Shown: piece after piece, positions 19,647-27,347 of the stretch
How the letters are laid out: each line of letters opens with the position of its first letter
Position numbering within the stretch: position 1 is the first letter of the stretch
Source of the DNA: an uncultured Desulfatiglans sp.
Lineage (GTDB): Bacteria > Desulfobacterota > DSM-4660 > Desulfatiglandales > Desulfatiglandaceae
DNA: 64,000 nucleotides
Direction: 5' to 3'
Assembly (NCBI GenBank): GCA_900498135.1
Contig: LR026961.1
Coordinates: 769,518-833,517, forward strand
Notes under the pieces: generated by a model
Told to the model about the DNA's origin: nothing
The model's input: the letters and a program-made list of their open reading frames with translations, nothing else
Database searches by the model: none
Program-made: the position numbers and the translations under genes

Positions 19647-20849
19647 ATGCAGTTCTTCTCCATCATCACGAATCTGCGCATTCAGGATGTGTTGGACATC
19701 CTGTTCCTTACCGCCGTAACCTATTACCTTTACAGATGGTTCCGCTCTACCAAGGCCTTCAAGGCTCTCGTGGGCCTCATGGTCCTCGGGGTCGTCTATC
19801 TCGTCGCCCGCTCGTGGGGCCTTTTCCTGACGACGTGGTCGTTCCAGATCCTGTGGCAGGTGTTTATCGTCCTCCTGATCATCCTCTTTCAATCGGAGAT
19901 CCGGCAGGTGCTCGAACGGGTCAACCCCCTCGAGGCCATCGGTCTCAGACGCCTCTCGGCTCCCGAGAACTGGATAGCCGCCTTCGTGAAGGCGGTCTTC
20001 GCCATGTCGGCCAGGAAGATCGGAGCCCTGATCATCATCGAACGGGTGGATGCCGTCGCCGAGTGGATCACCGCGGGCCAGCCGCTAGACGCCGAACCGA
20101 CACCGGAATTGATCCTCAGCATCTTCCAGAAAGAGTCCCCGCTCCATGACGGCGCCGTATTGATCAAGGACGGCCGGTTGAACCGGGTCGCCTGTTACCT
20201 TCCCCTGAGTCCGGATGAAGGGCTCCCCAAGGAATGGGGCACCCGCCACAGGGCTGCCCTCGGTTTGTCGGAGCGCTGCGACGCCTGGGTGATCGTGGTA
20301 TCGGAGGAAAGGGGCCATGTCTCGCTGGCCCAGGGCGGGAAGATGATCCGCGTGGAGGATGAAAAGCAGTTGGCCCAGTGGGTCATCAAGGCCCTCCGGC
20401 CACCTTCCACGGCAGACAGGAGCTGGCCGGAGCGGTTGCAGAATCTGTTGATCAACCGCTGGCAAACCAAACTCGGGACCCTGCTGGTCGTCTCGTGCCT
20501 GTGGCTTCTGCTTGCAGGGCAACAAGATTTCGAGGTGTCCTTGAACGTCCCGATCGATCTGAAAAGCCTGCCCGCCACCGTCGAGATCGTCGAGCCGGTC
20601 AACCCCGAAATCGGAATCACGGTCCGTGGTCTGCGCAAAGATGCAAGCGTGCTGAACAAAAGCAACGTACGGGCCGAATTGGACCTCTCCCTGGCCCGCC
20701 CGGGAAAGCGCGCTTTTCTGATCACCCGAGACCGGGTCTATCTGCCCAATGACCGGGTCCAGGTGGTGCGGATCGAACCTTCGCGGATCGATTTCACCTT
20801 CAGGGCCGCCCCAACGCCCCAGCCGGATGAGGTCAGACCTGCCTCTTGA
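19647..20849 (+). CDS. cdaA: Diadenylate cyclase fused to a YbbR domain
   Basis: A 400-residue protein that should make c-di-AMP from two ATP. Three N-terminal membrane helices (about 12-75) lead into a DAC domain (about 100-230). This domain contains both catalytic motifs, DGAV and GTRHRAALG. A fourth membrane segment (LGTLLVVSCLWLLLAG, about 265-285) is followed by a periplasmic YbbR-type domain (about 290-390). In Firmicutes the YbbR regulator CdaR is a separate protein encoded next to cdaA; here both are on one chain. c-di-AMP usually controls osmolyte and K+ balance and wall homeostasis. Confidence 0.88.
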   Translation: MQFFSIITNLRIQDVLDILFLTAVTYYLYRWFRSTKAFKALVGLMVLGVVYLVARSWGLFLTTWSFQILWQVFIVLLIILFQSEIRQVLERVNPLEAIGLRRLSAPENWIAAFVKAVFAMSARKIGALIIIERVDAVAEWITAGQPLDAEPTPELILSIFQKESPLHDGAVLIKDGRLNRVACYLPLSPDEGLPKEWGTRHRAALGLSERCDAWVIVVSEERGHVSLAQGGKMIRVEDEKQLAQWVIKALRPPSTADRSWPERLQNLLINRWQTKLGTLLVVSCLWLLLAGQQDFEVSLNVPIDLKSLPATVEIVEPVNPEIGITVRGLRKDASVLNKSNVRAELDLSLARPGKRAFLITRDRVYLPNDRVQVVRIEPSRIDFTFRAAPTPQPDEVRPAS

Positions 20850-20932
20850 GCCGGGAACCTGCGCCCGAGGGAGACCCTGCGCCACTCAAAGATCGTCTCG
20901 TGCCGTCAGGCCAGCAGGTCCGCAAAAGCAAA

Positions 20933-20995
20933 GAGGATGCGAGGAAGCGGCTGATAAAGCACTGCCTACATCGCTTCCTGCATCCTCATCTTTTC
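20933..20995. terminator. Bidirectional terminator between cdaA and usp
   Basis: A 16-bp stem (GAGGATGC-g-AGGAAGCG paired with CGCTTCCTGCATCCTC, one bulged G) is followed by ATCTTTTC on the plus strand. On the minus strand it is followed by a T-rich CTTTGCTTTT. It sits between two convergent genes. Confidence 0.7.
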
Positions 20996-21008
20996 TCTGT
21001 GCTCAAAC

Positions 21009-21908
21009 TCAGGGGACGATCCAGACCGCCAACCCCTTGGAAAGATAAACGATCTTGTTGCTCACCCGCCCCATGAAAAATTCCTGCACCTTGGAAAGCC
21101 CCCTCCGGCCCGCAACGATCGTTCCATAGCCCTCGCTTCTGGCTGTCGCTACAACCGTCTCCGCCCGGCTCTTGGCGCCGCTGATGATCTTGGAGCCGAT
21201 CTGTTCGGACTTGAACCCCTTCTGAATCAGGCTTTCTTTGGCATTCTTGAAAACCTCCGCCATCTCACCCGAGACCTCGGTCACATAGTCCGCCTCGGTG
21301 GCGCGGATGACGTGCATCATATCGATGGTACACGGGCTCCCGGCAAACAGATCCGCCACCGAGTCCAGGGCCCGCCGGCTGTTTTCAGAAGTGTCCATGG
21401 CCACGAGAACCTTGTCCGGCGTGGCCTTTTTGCCCACCAGCGCAAGGGGAAGAAACGACAGGCGCTCGAGCAGTTTCGTCGCGACACTGCCGAGCACGAT
21501 GTGCTTGAGAAACCCGGCGCCCCGCCTTCCAACCGCCACAGCGCTGTAACCCCCTTCGGCCTCCTTGATCAAGTCACGGGCCATCCCCTCCTGGCGATCC
21601 CTGATCTTGACCACGATATCCTCGTCCGCGAGGCCCATGGCCAGGAGCATTTTGCGGGCCTTTTCCATGAAATTTTCGGCCTCTTTCCGCCGCTGCAGCT
21701 CCCAGGCCTTGATCTCGGAGACGCGTTTCGCCACATGGGACTGTCTCTGTAAATCCCAATACGCATCGGGCACTGCGCTGAACACGTTGTAGAGCACGAC
21801 CTGCATGTGCTGAAAAGGCGCTATCCTGCCCATATATCTGACCGTCTGGGACGCACGATCAGAGCCGTCCACCCCCACCAGTACCTTCTTGCGAGCCTCT
21901 TCTACCAT
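21009..21908 (-). CDS. Tandem universal stress protein
   Basis: Encodes 299 residues in two Usp domains (about 1-150 and 155-299). The first domain ends in GRRGAGFLKHIVLGSVATKLL, a full G-x2-G-x9-GS ATP-binding motif. The second has GRRGLSKVQEFFMGRVSNKIV, where Arg replaces the usual Ser/Thr, so only one domain is likely to bind ATP. This is the mirror of the protein at 314-1189, in which the second domain is the intact one. Confidence 0.88.
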   Translation of the reverse strand: MVEEARKKVLVGVDGSDRASQTVRYMGRIAPFQHMQVVLYNVFSAVPDAYWDLQRQSHVAKRVSEIKAWELQRRKEAENFMEKARKMLLAMGLADEDIVVKIRDRQEGMARDLIKEAEGGYSAVAVGRRGAGFLKHIVLGSVATKLLERLSFLPLALVGKKATPDKVLVAMDTSENSRRALDSVADLFAGSPCTIDMMHVIRATEADYVTEVSGEMAEVFKNAKESLIQKGFKSEQIGSKIISGAKSRAETVVATARSEGYGTIVAGRRGLSKVQEFFMGRVSNKIVYLSKGLAVWIVP

Positions 21909-22133
21909 CTTTGCATCGTCCTTTCAGATCCCTCAATTGCGCCCCGTTCCAAAAAGCGACCCTCCCCCGGACCGGCTCCACTCGACCCTCGGGGGTGATT
22001 CCCCCGGAACAATCCACGGGATACCCCTGCAGATGAAAACCCCGGGGAAGAAGCTCCACGGCAGCCGCGCGTCCAAGCCCCCTCCGGCAGAACGCAGCCC
22101 GGGTCCGCGCGGCGCAGATTCAGCAATGCTTCA

Positions 22134-22796
22134 TTACGAAGCGGCCTCCGGCCGCGGCTTGATTTCAACCTCTACACGCCGGTTCTGCTCCCTCCCTGAA
22201 GCGGTGTCGTTCGAAGCGACCGGCATCGTTTCACCGAAACCGATGGCGGTGATCCTGCCCGCACCGACCCCTTTGGTGATCAGGTAATTTCTGACAGCCG
22301 TTGCACGGCGCTCCGAAAGGTCCTGATTGTACCTCTCGGACCCGGTACTGTCCGTGTGGCCGGCAACGATGATGTCACTGTCCGGATACCGGACCATCAC
22401 GTCCGCCATTTGAACGAGCGTCGACTGGGACGCCGGCTTGAGCGCCGTCGAATTCACATCGAAGAGGATGGCATTCGACATGGTGACGACCAAGCGGTCC
22501 TCCTTCTGCTCGACCGTTGTGTTCGGGATCTGCTCCAATTCCTTCTTCTGCTGATCCATCTTGTAGCCGATGGCTCCGCCTACTGCAGCCCCCGCAGCGG
22601 CGCCGATGGCCGCGCCGGCCCCTTTATGTCCGGACTGATGGCCGATGATCGCGCCGGCCAGCGCGCCTGTAGCGGCGCCGATGGCAACCCCTTTTCCCGT
22701 GTCCGTCTTCATAGCCTCCTGCGTCTGGGCACATCCACCGACAAAAAAGGCACAGCCGCACAGGATTAACAACACCGCATTCCATCGTTTCATCAC
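22134..22796 (-). CDS. OmpA-family outer-membrane lipoprotein
   Basis: A 220-residue lipoprotein. The N-terminal signal ends in a lipobox FVGGC, giving a mature protein that starts at Cys22. A Gly/Ala-rich glycine-zipper stretch (about 38-80) precedes the C-terminal OmpA domain (about 105-215). That domain has the peptidoglycan-binding signature AGHTDSTGSERYNQDLSERRA. Size and order are like YiaD/Pal-type proteins that link the outer membrane to the wall. GGAGG lies 8 nt before the ATG. Confidence 0.9.
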   Translation of the reverse strand: MMKRWNAVLLILCGCAFFVGGCAQTQEAMKTDTGKGVAIGAATGALAGAIIGHQSGHKGAGAAIGAAAGAAVGGAIGYKMDQQKKELEQIPNTTVEQKEDRLVVTMSNAILFDVNSTALKPASQSTLVQMADVMVRYPDSDIIVAGHTDSTGSERYNQDLSERRATAVRNYLITKGVGAGRITAIGFGETMPVASNDTASGREQNRRVEVEIKPRPEAAS

Positions 22797-23381
22797 AAAT
22801 CCTCCTTCATTATTTCTTTATCACATCGGGAACCCACCAGAACAAAAAGCAAACCTCTTTAGAGGACCCTCGCAGGCAGCGCTCCGCTTCTTCATGCAAA
22901 TCATCCAAAACAGCCGAAGCTTACGGCCCCTCGTCCTGCCCACTCCGATCTAATCGCGGCCCATCCTCAAACGATTTCCCGGCACCACCCGGTTTCCAAT
23001 CCGGAAATGAGGACTTTCTCTCCACGCACTGCGGACGCCCCCTCCCATCGCTTTACGGCAAGCGCCGTCTTGCGCAGGTCTTGTATCGACAGGACCAAAA
23101 AACGCGTCTACAGTATGAACGGCGACCGCCAAAACCTGCGCCTCTTCATCCGGCAGCCCCAGTGTAATGCCTTTTCGAAGGCAAAATCAAGCGCACCTTC
23201 ACATCTAGAAGCAAAAAAGCGTCTCCGGACACACCTGCCCCTGATCGATGCGGGCACCTGGAAGGCCGGCAATCCGCGGGGGCTCTTTTTCCTGTTCGAA
23301 ATCAAAACTCGGGAAAGTGGCCTCTTTCTGGTGTCTGTCCACTCCAGGCCCCTCGATCATTGAGGCCGTAGGGGCTTCTCC
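22797..23381. other. Intergenic region with repeat fragment
   Basis: About 585 bp. Apart from an A-repeat fragment (22988-23016), no conserved gene was recognised. An open frame at 23007-23363 lacks a ribosome site and recognisable composition and was not called. Confidence 0.4.
22988..23016 (+). repeat. Dispersed repeat A, core fragment
   Basis: Contains ACCCGGTTTCCAATCCGG followed by AAATGAGGA, identical to the linker of the tandem array at 33619-34008. Confidence 0.65.
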
Positions 23382-23410
23382 TTGACAACAGACTGAAAAA
23401 CATCAATAGT
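23382..23410 (+). promoter_or_regulatory. Candidate sigma-70 promoter of a long usp leader
   Basis: A perfect -35 TTGACA, a 17-nt spacer and AATAGT (4 of 6 matches to the -10 consensus). Confidence 0.45.
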
Positions 23411-23777
23411 TTTTTTTACGGTGTCGCTTCATCAGCGAAAGAGCCGCCTTCCGACCGATAGGGGGTATCCTATGCCTGCGGATGGGATTTGCACCGGTCG
23501 CTCATGACAGGATGCCCGGTTTTCCACTCAAACCCGTCAAACAGGAGGGGCGCTTGCGAAAAGTCGGGGAGGCTGCCGGAACCGTAACGCTGAAGGGATG
23601 ACCGTTGACCGCTTCCGTTCGACCAAGGGGAAAATCCCACCCCGGAAGGCGATGGCGGGATCCCGTCGAAGCTGAAAGGGGTGGGACATCGCTCGCAGTG
23701 TCTCGATGACCGTCATGGAAGCATTGGCTTCACGCTAATCCGAAATGAAAATCCAATCCGAGAGGAGGTTTCGTCCC
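23411..23777 (+). other. Long, potentially structured 5' leader of a usp gene
   Basis: About 367 nt between the candidate promoter and the Usp start. Visible inverted repeats include ATAGG-GGGTAT-CCTAT nested within CGACCG...CGGTCG. Further on there is a 9-bp pair TCCCACCCC...GGGGTGGGA. No known riboswitch class could be matched by eye and no open frame is convincing. Confidence 0.35.
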
Positions 23778-24236
23778 ATGATCGAGTTCAAAAAGATTCT
23801 CGTTCCTTACGACTTCACCGAAAACGCCGCCAAGGTCATCCCTCACGTTGTATCTTTGTCACAAAAATACGATGCCACCGTCTGTTTCATGCACGTCGTG
23901 GAAGACCTCGCACGCTGGGGCATCGGGGCTTACGTCCCGCATCTGCCCCTGGAATCGTTCAGGAAAGAGGCCCTGGAAGGGGCGCGCCAGGCGATGGACA
24001 CATTCTGCGCCGAAGAACTCGGAAGCTGCGCCAGCGTCCGTAAGATCCTGAGTGCAGGGGATCCGGTGGAAGAGATCCTCAAAACCATCGAACAGGAAGC
24101 GATCGATCTGGTCATTATGGCGACACATGGAAGGAAGGGGCTCGAACATACCATCTTCGGCAGCGTCGCCGAGAACGTTTTGAGGAGATCGAGCGCTCCC
24201 GTGCTGACCATCAATCCCCACACGATCAAAAAGTGA
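23778..24236 (+). CDS. Single-domain universal stress protein
   Basis: A 152-residue Usp protein of normal length for one domain. It starts MIEFKKILVPYDF and contains the ATP-binding HGRKGLEHTIFGSVAENVLRRS (G-x2-G-x9-GS). The ATG has AGAGGAGG upstream. It lacks the second domain found in the other two Usp proteins in the window and probably acts as a homodimer, as in the family. Confidence 0.92.
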   Translation: MIEFKKILVPYDFTENAAKVIPHVVSLSQKYDATVCFMHVVEDLARWGIGAYVPHLPLESFRKEALEGARQAMDTFCAEELGSCASVRKILSAGDPVEEILKTIEQEAIDLVIMATHGRKGLEHTIFGSVAENVLRRSSAPVLTINPHTIKK

Positions 24237-24347
24237 CGTCCCTGTGAATAAATATCCTTCGACACAGGTAGGCGTTTTGCAGTATGTAGATCACGTTGAC
24301 GAATGTCGGATGGACTGCTGATCGAACCTTATTTTGGAGGCGTCGCC

Positions 24348-24677
24348 ATGATTCGGAAAATCACCTGCCGGGTCATCTGCTTTCTGGCTCTGGCCTTCTC
24401 CCTGCTTGTGCACACCGCTCCCTCTGCGCAGGCGGAAGACATCACCATTTTGATGGCAACCGTGACCTATGACGGACACGTCGTGACGTCCGAAGGTCAA
24501 AAACTGTTTCTGACCCCGACTGAAGCTTCGGTGCAGTTGGGTCGATATCAAGGGAAGCAAGTCATCGTGACAGGAATGACCGGTGAATGCGATGGCAGGG
24601 GGATATTTTCCGTGACGTCTTTTCAACCAATCCCCGAAAAGGCGGATGGAACCGATGCAGAAAAATCGGATGATTAG
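24348..24677 (+). CDS. Small exported protein of unknown function
   Basis: A 109-residue protein with a typical signal peptide: basic MIRKITCR, hydrophobic core, predicted cleavage after AQA. The mature part is about 80 residues, begins EDITILMATVTYDG, and ends in an acidic tail. It reads like a small OB/beta-barrel domain but was not matched to a family. TTGGAGG precedes the ATG. Confidence 0.65.
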   Translation: MIRKITCRVICFLALAFSLLVHTAPSAQAEDITILMATVTYDGHVVTSEGQKLFLTPTEASVQLGRYQGKQVIVTGMTGECDGRGIFSVTSFQPIPEKADGTDAEKSDD

Positions 24678-24765
24678 GAGTCCGGAAGGGCGGTCTTCAG
24701 CTCTCGCTCCATTTGGTGCAGTTTAAAAAAGGTACAGATGATAATCCCTATCATGGAGGATGTTT

Positions 24766-25017
24766 ATGCCCCTTTATGATTTCCACTGCAACGACTGCGG
24801 GACGAACTTCGAGGCCCTGATGCCTGCCGCAGCTGAAAACACGCCGGACTGCCTGTCCTGTGGGAGTTCGAACGTGGAGAAGCGGCTCTCCGTGCCGGCG
24901 TCCTACTCTGGAAAGACGCGGAACAGGCTGCCCGGAACGGGCGATACGACCTGCTGCGGCGGCAGCCCGGGCCATCGCGGATGCGCCGGCCCAGGAAGCT
25001 GCTGCGGAAAGGCCTGA
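24766..25017 (+). CDS. FmdB-type zinc-ribbon protein
   Basis: An 83-residue protein. It begins MPLYDFHCNDCGTNFE and has a second pair CLSCG, the CxxC...CxxC zinc ribbon of the FmdB family of putative regulators. The C-terminal tail is unusually rich in Cys and Gly (TTCCGG..., GSCCGK), giving five extra cysteines. GGAGG lies 6 nt before the chosen ATG; another ATG two codons upstream overlaps the ribosome site. Confidence 0.82.
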   Translation: MPLYDFHCNDCGTNFEALMPAAAENTPDCLSCGSSNVEKRLSVPASYSGKTRNRLPGTGDTTCCGGSPGHRGCAGPGSCCGKA

Positions 25018-25066
25018 GCCGGTCGCCCCACAAGAGACGACAAGGGGATTCCCCTGCGGCAACATC

Positions 25067-25648
25067 TCACGCCGGCCCGGACTCCCGACGCCTCGCCAGT
25101 TCCTGCAGCGCGATCGATCGGCCGGTCGGCGTCAGAAACCACTCATCGACCATCCTCTCGAGCCGGGAACATATCGCCTCCCGGGAAAAATCGAAGCGGG
25201 CCTGGTTGACGGAGACCCCGTCCTCCGAATAGCGCCAGAGTTTGTCCGCGTCCTTTACGATAGTGTCGTTCAGGCTCCGGCCTTCGGGCCGCGAGTCGTG
25301 TCCTTCGATGATAGCGGCTATCTCCTCCGTTTTTTCGGAGGGATAGCCCACAGCCTGGAGGATCGCAGACGCGATCTCCACCCCCGCCTCCTCATGGATG
25401 CGGTTGACCTCCGGCATCGTCGCCCTGGGGCCGAAGGCCTGCAGTTGCAGCGACTCGGGCACACGGCTCCAACCGACGTCATGCAGCATCACCGCCGGGA
25501 TGACAATATCCTCATCCCCGCCCTCGGCCTGAAGGAGCGCCTTGGCAAAGGCGACCGCGATGCGGGTGTGCGACTCGTTGTTCCGGGTCTGCAGATAAGG
25601 CCGGGCCATCTCCCAGATCTTTTCAAAAACCGACCGTAAATTTTCCAT
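25067..25648 (-). CDS. HD-domain phosphohydrolase
   Basis: A 193-residue protein with an HD-type metal site: His27 (ESHTRIA), the HD pair in VMLHDVGWSR, His in IHEEAG and IIEGHDSR, and Asp in VKDADKLWRYS. This H...HD...H...D order matches small HD phosphohydrolases that act on nucleotides or other phosphates. The substrate is not known. The gene stands alone, convergent with the FmdB gene. Confidence 0.8.
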   Translation of the reverse strand: MENLRSVFEKIWEMARPYLQTRNNESHTRIAVAFAKALLQAEGGDEDIVIPAVMLHDVGWSRVPESLQLQAFGPRATMPEVNRIHEEAGVEIASAILQAVGYPSEKTEEIAAIIEGHDSRPEGRSLNDTIVKDADKLWRYSEDGVSVNQARFDFSREAICSRLERMVDEWFLTPTGRSIALQELARRRESGPA

Positions 25649-25833
25649 ACACCTTTAGCCCCCGACCACCACTGATTCGGACCACGCAACCGCCCCCTCC
25701 GTCTAAGGCCCGGTCTGCGCTCAGCCCCTATGCTTCAGATCGAGCCCGATTCGGCTGATCCCGTCCTCCAAGATCACGGCTGTTTTCCACGGCCGTCCGC
25801 AGGCCGCATCCGGTCGTTGTCACCCAAGCCGGA

Positions 25834-26709
25834 TCACCAGTGCGGCTGGTTGCCGATCCGATGCCCCATGACCTCCAGGGTATCCGATACCACCATGAAG
25901 GCATTGGGATCCACGTCTCGCACGAGACGCTTGAGCCGTGAAAGCTCCCGGAAGGTGATCACGGCAAAAAGGATCTTCTCCGGTTTGCCGGAGTATCCCC
26001 CCTCGCCCTCCAGGATCGTGACGCCCCGGTTCAGCTTTTCCAGGATACCATGCGAGATGTCTTCCCACGAGGGCGAGATGATATAAACGGCCTTCCGCTG
26101 ACTCAGACCGGTTACGACGAGATTCACCATATTCGAGTTGACATAGAGATAGACGAGCGTGTAGAGCGCACTCTCCAATGAAAACAGGAGGCCTCCGGCC
26201 ACCAGCACACAGGCGTTGAACGCAAGGACCGTGCTTCCCAGACGTATCGAAAAGCGCTTGAGCAGAATCACCGACAGAATATCCGCTCCCCCGGCCGATC
26301 CCCATGACCGTAAAATGATGCCGGAGCCCACCCCCATGATGATCCCCGCCAGCAGGGCACCGAGGATCTTGTTTTCGACCGGAAGCGGGACATGGCTCCA
26401 GTTGAGCGCTGCGGAGAAGATCAGCATCCCGACGATGCTGTAGAGGAAGAAGCGCCGCCCCACATAGGCCCAGCCCAGGAGAAAGACCGGGATATTCATG
26501 GCGAAGTAGACGACGGGAACCTCGAGCGAGGGAAAGAGATAGTGGAGCACCAGCGCAACCCCCGTAAAACCGGCTCCGATGAATTCCTGGGGGATCAGGA
26601 TAGCGTTGACGGAAACGGCGCACAGAAGACTGCCGGCGCTGATCAAGAGCAGATTCCACAGGACCTGCCGCGGGCTGCCCAGGACGGACTGGACCTTTTC
26701 GAACGACAT
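25834..26709 (-). CDS. YitT-family membrane protein (DUF161/DUF2179)
   Basis: A 291-residue protein with five to six N-terminal membrane helices (about 15-195). A soluble C-terminal DUF2179 domain contains the typical GVTILEGEGGYSGKPEKILFAVI and ends MGHRIGNQPHW. The membrane part shows the repeated glycine-rich GAGFTGVAL and GGADILSVIL typical of the family, whose transport substrate is unknown. The start at 26709 has AGGTGG at normal spacing. It lies 80 bp downstream of the GNAT gene and may be the last gene of that operon. Confidence 0.85.
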   Translation of the reverse strand: MSFEKVQSVLGSPRQVLWNLLLISAGSLLCAVSVNAILIPQEFIGAGFTGVALVLHYLFPSLEVPVVYFAMNIPVFLLGWAYVGRRFFLYSIVGMLIFSAALNWSHVPLPVENKILGALLAGIIMGVGSGIILRSWGSAGGADILSVILLKRFSIRLGSTVLAFNACVLVAGGLLFSLESALYTLVYLYVNSNMVNLVVTGLSQRKAVYIISPSWEDISHGILEKLNRGVTILEGEGGYSGKPEKILFAVITFRELSRLKRLVRDVDPNAFMVVSDTLEVMGHRIGNQPHW

Positions 26710-26789
26710 GCCTCGTTCCACCTTTCAGACAGGATTCTCCTCCTGCTGAAAACATAATTTTGACGGCATGTCAAACGTTATGTGAATCC

Positions 26790-27347
26790 TCAGCAGACCG
26801 GCGCAGCGCTCGGACCCGGCAAAGAGGCGGGCTGACGGGCGGTTTCGTCCGCCCTGGGCAAAAGACGCTTGACGTAGATAAGCTTATCGTCACCTGGGTA
26901 GTAGAAGGCCTCCAGGCGGGCTTCCAGACAAAATCCCCGCCTTTCATAAAACCGGCGGGTCGGTTCGTACTGCGGTCTGGAAGAGGTCTCGGCATAGATT
27001 CGTGCCCCACCCATAGCGTGCATGCGCTCCTCCGCGACCCGGAGGACCGCACCTCCGAGCCCCTGCCCCCGGAAATCGTCATCGAGGGCGATCCAATACA
27101 GGTCGAAACTCGCACCGGTGCCCGGTATAGGTCCGAAGCACGCATAGCCGGCGACGATGCCGTCGATCTCCGCAAAAACAAAGTGATAGCCGCTCGCATC
27201 CCCTCTCTGCAAGGCTTCATCGACCAGTTCGACGGCGATTTCCACCTCATCCTGATAAAAAAAGCCGGACGAGCGCACGATGCGGCGAACCGCTTCACGA
27301 TCTTCAGGCCTTACCGCCGTTCGGAACACCCTATCAGGAGGCGCCAT
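26790..27347 (-). CDS. GNAT-family N-acetyltransferase
   Basis: A 185-residue GNAT enzyme. The acetyl-CoA-binding motif A is visible as DDDFRGQGLGGAVLRVAEERM (Q/R-x-x-G-x-G/A type), followed by TSSRPQYEPTRRFYERRGF, motif B. The start at 27347 overlaps the upstream deacetylase fusion gene by 14 bp, suggesting translational coupling. As the last enzyme of the KamA/ATP-grasp cluster it may acetylate the amino group of the pathway's product, similar to beta-lysine acetyltransferases (AblB/YodP). That substrate is inference. Confidence 0.8.
   Translation of the reverse strand: MAPPDRVFRTAVRPEDREAVRRIVRSSGFFYQDEVEIAVELVDEALQRGDASGYHFVFAEIDGIVAGYACFGPIPGTGASFDLYWIALDDDFRGQGLGGAVLRVAEERMHAMGGARIYAETSSRPQYEPTRRFYERRGFCLEARLEAFYYPGDDKLIYVKRLLPRADETARQPASLPGPSAAPVC

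Noticed and set aside
23007-23363. Possible 118-residue protein
   Set aside because: No ribosome site, overlaps a repeat fragment, and composition is like neighbouring noncoding DNA.
23411-23777. Cobalamin or fluoride riboswitch in the usp leader
   Set aside because: Short stretches resemble pieces of both consensus sequences, but the invariant boxes are missing or in the wrong order.
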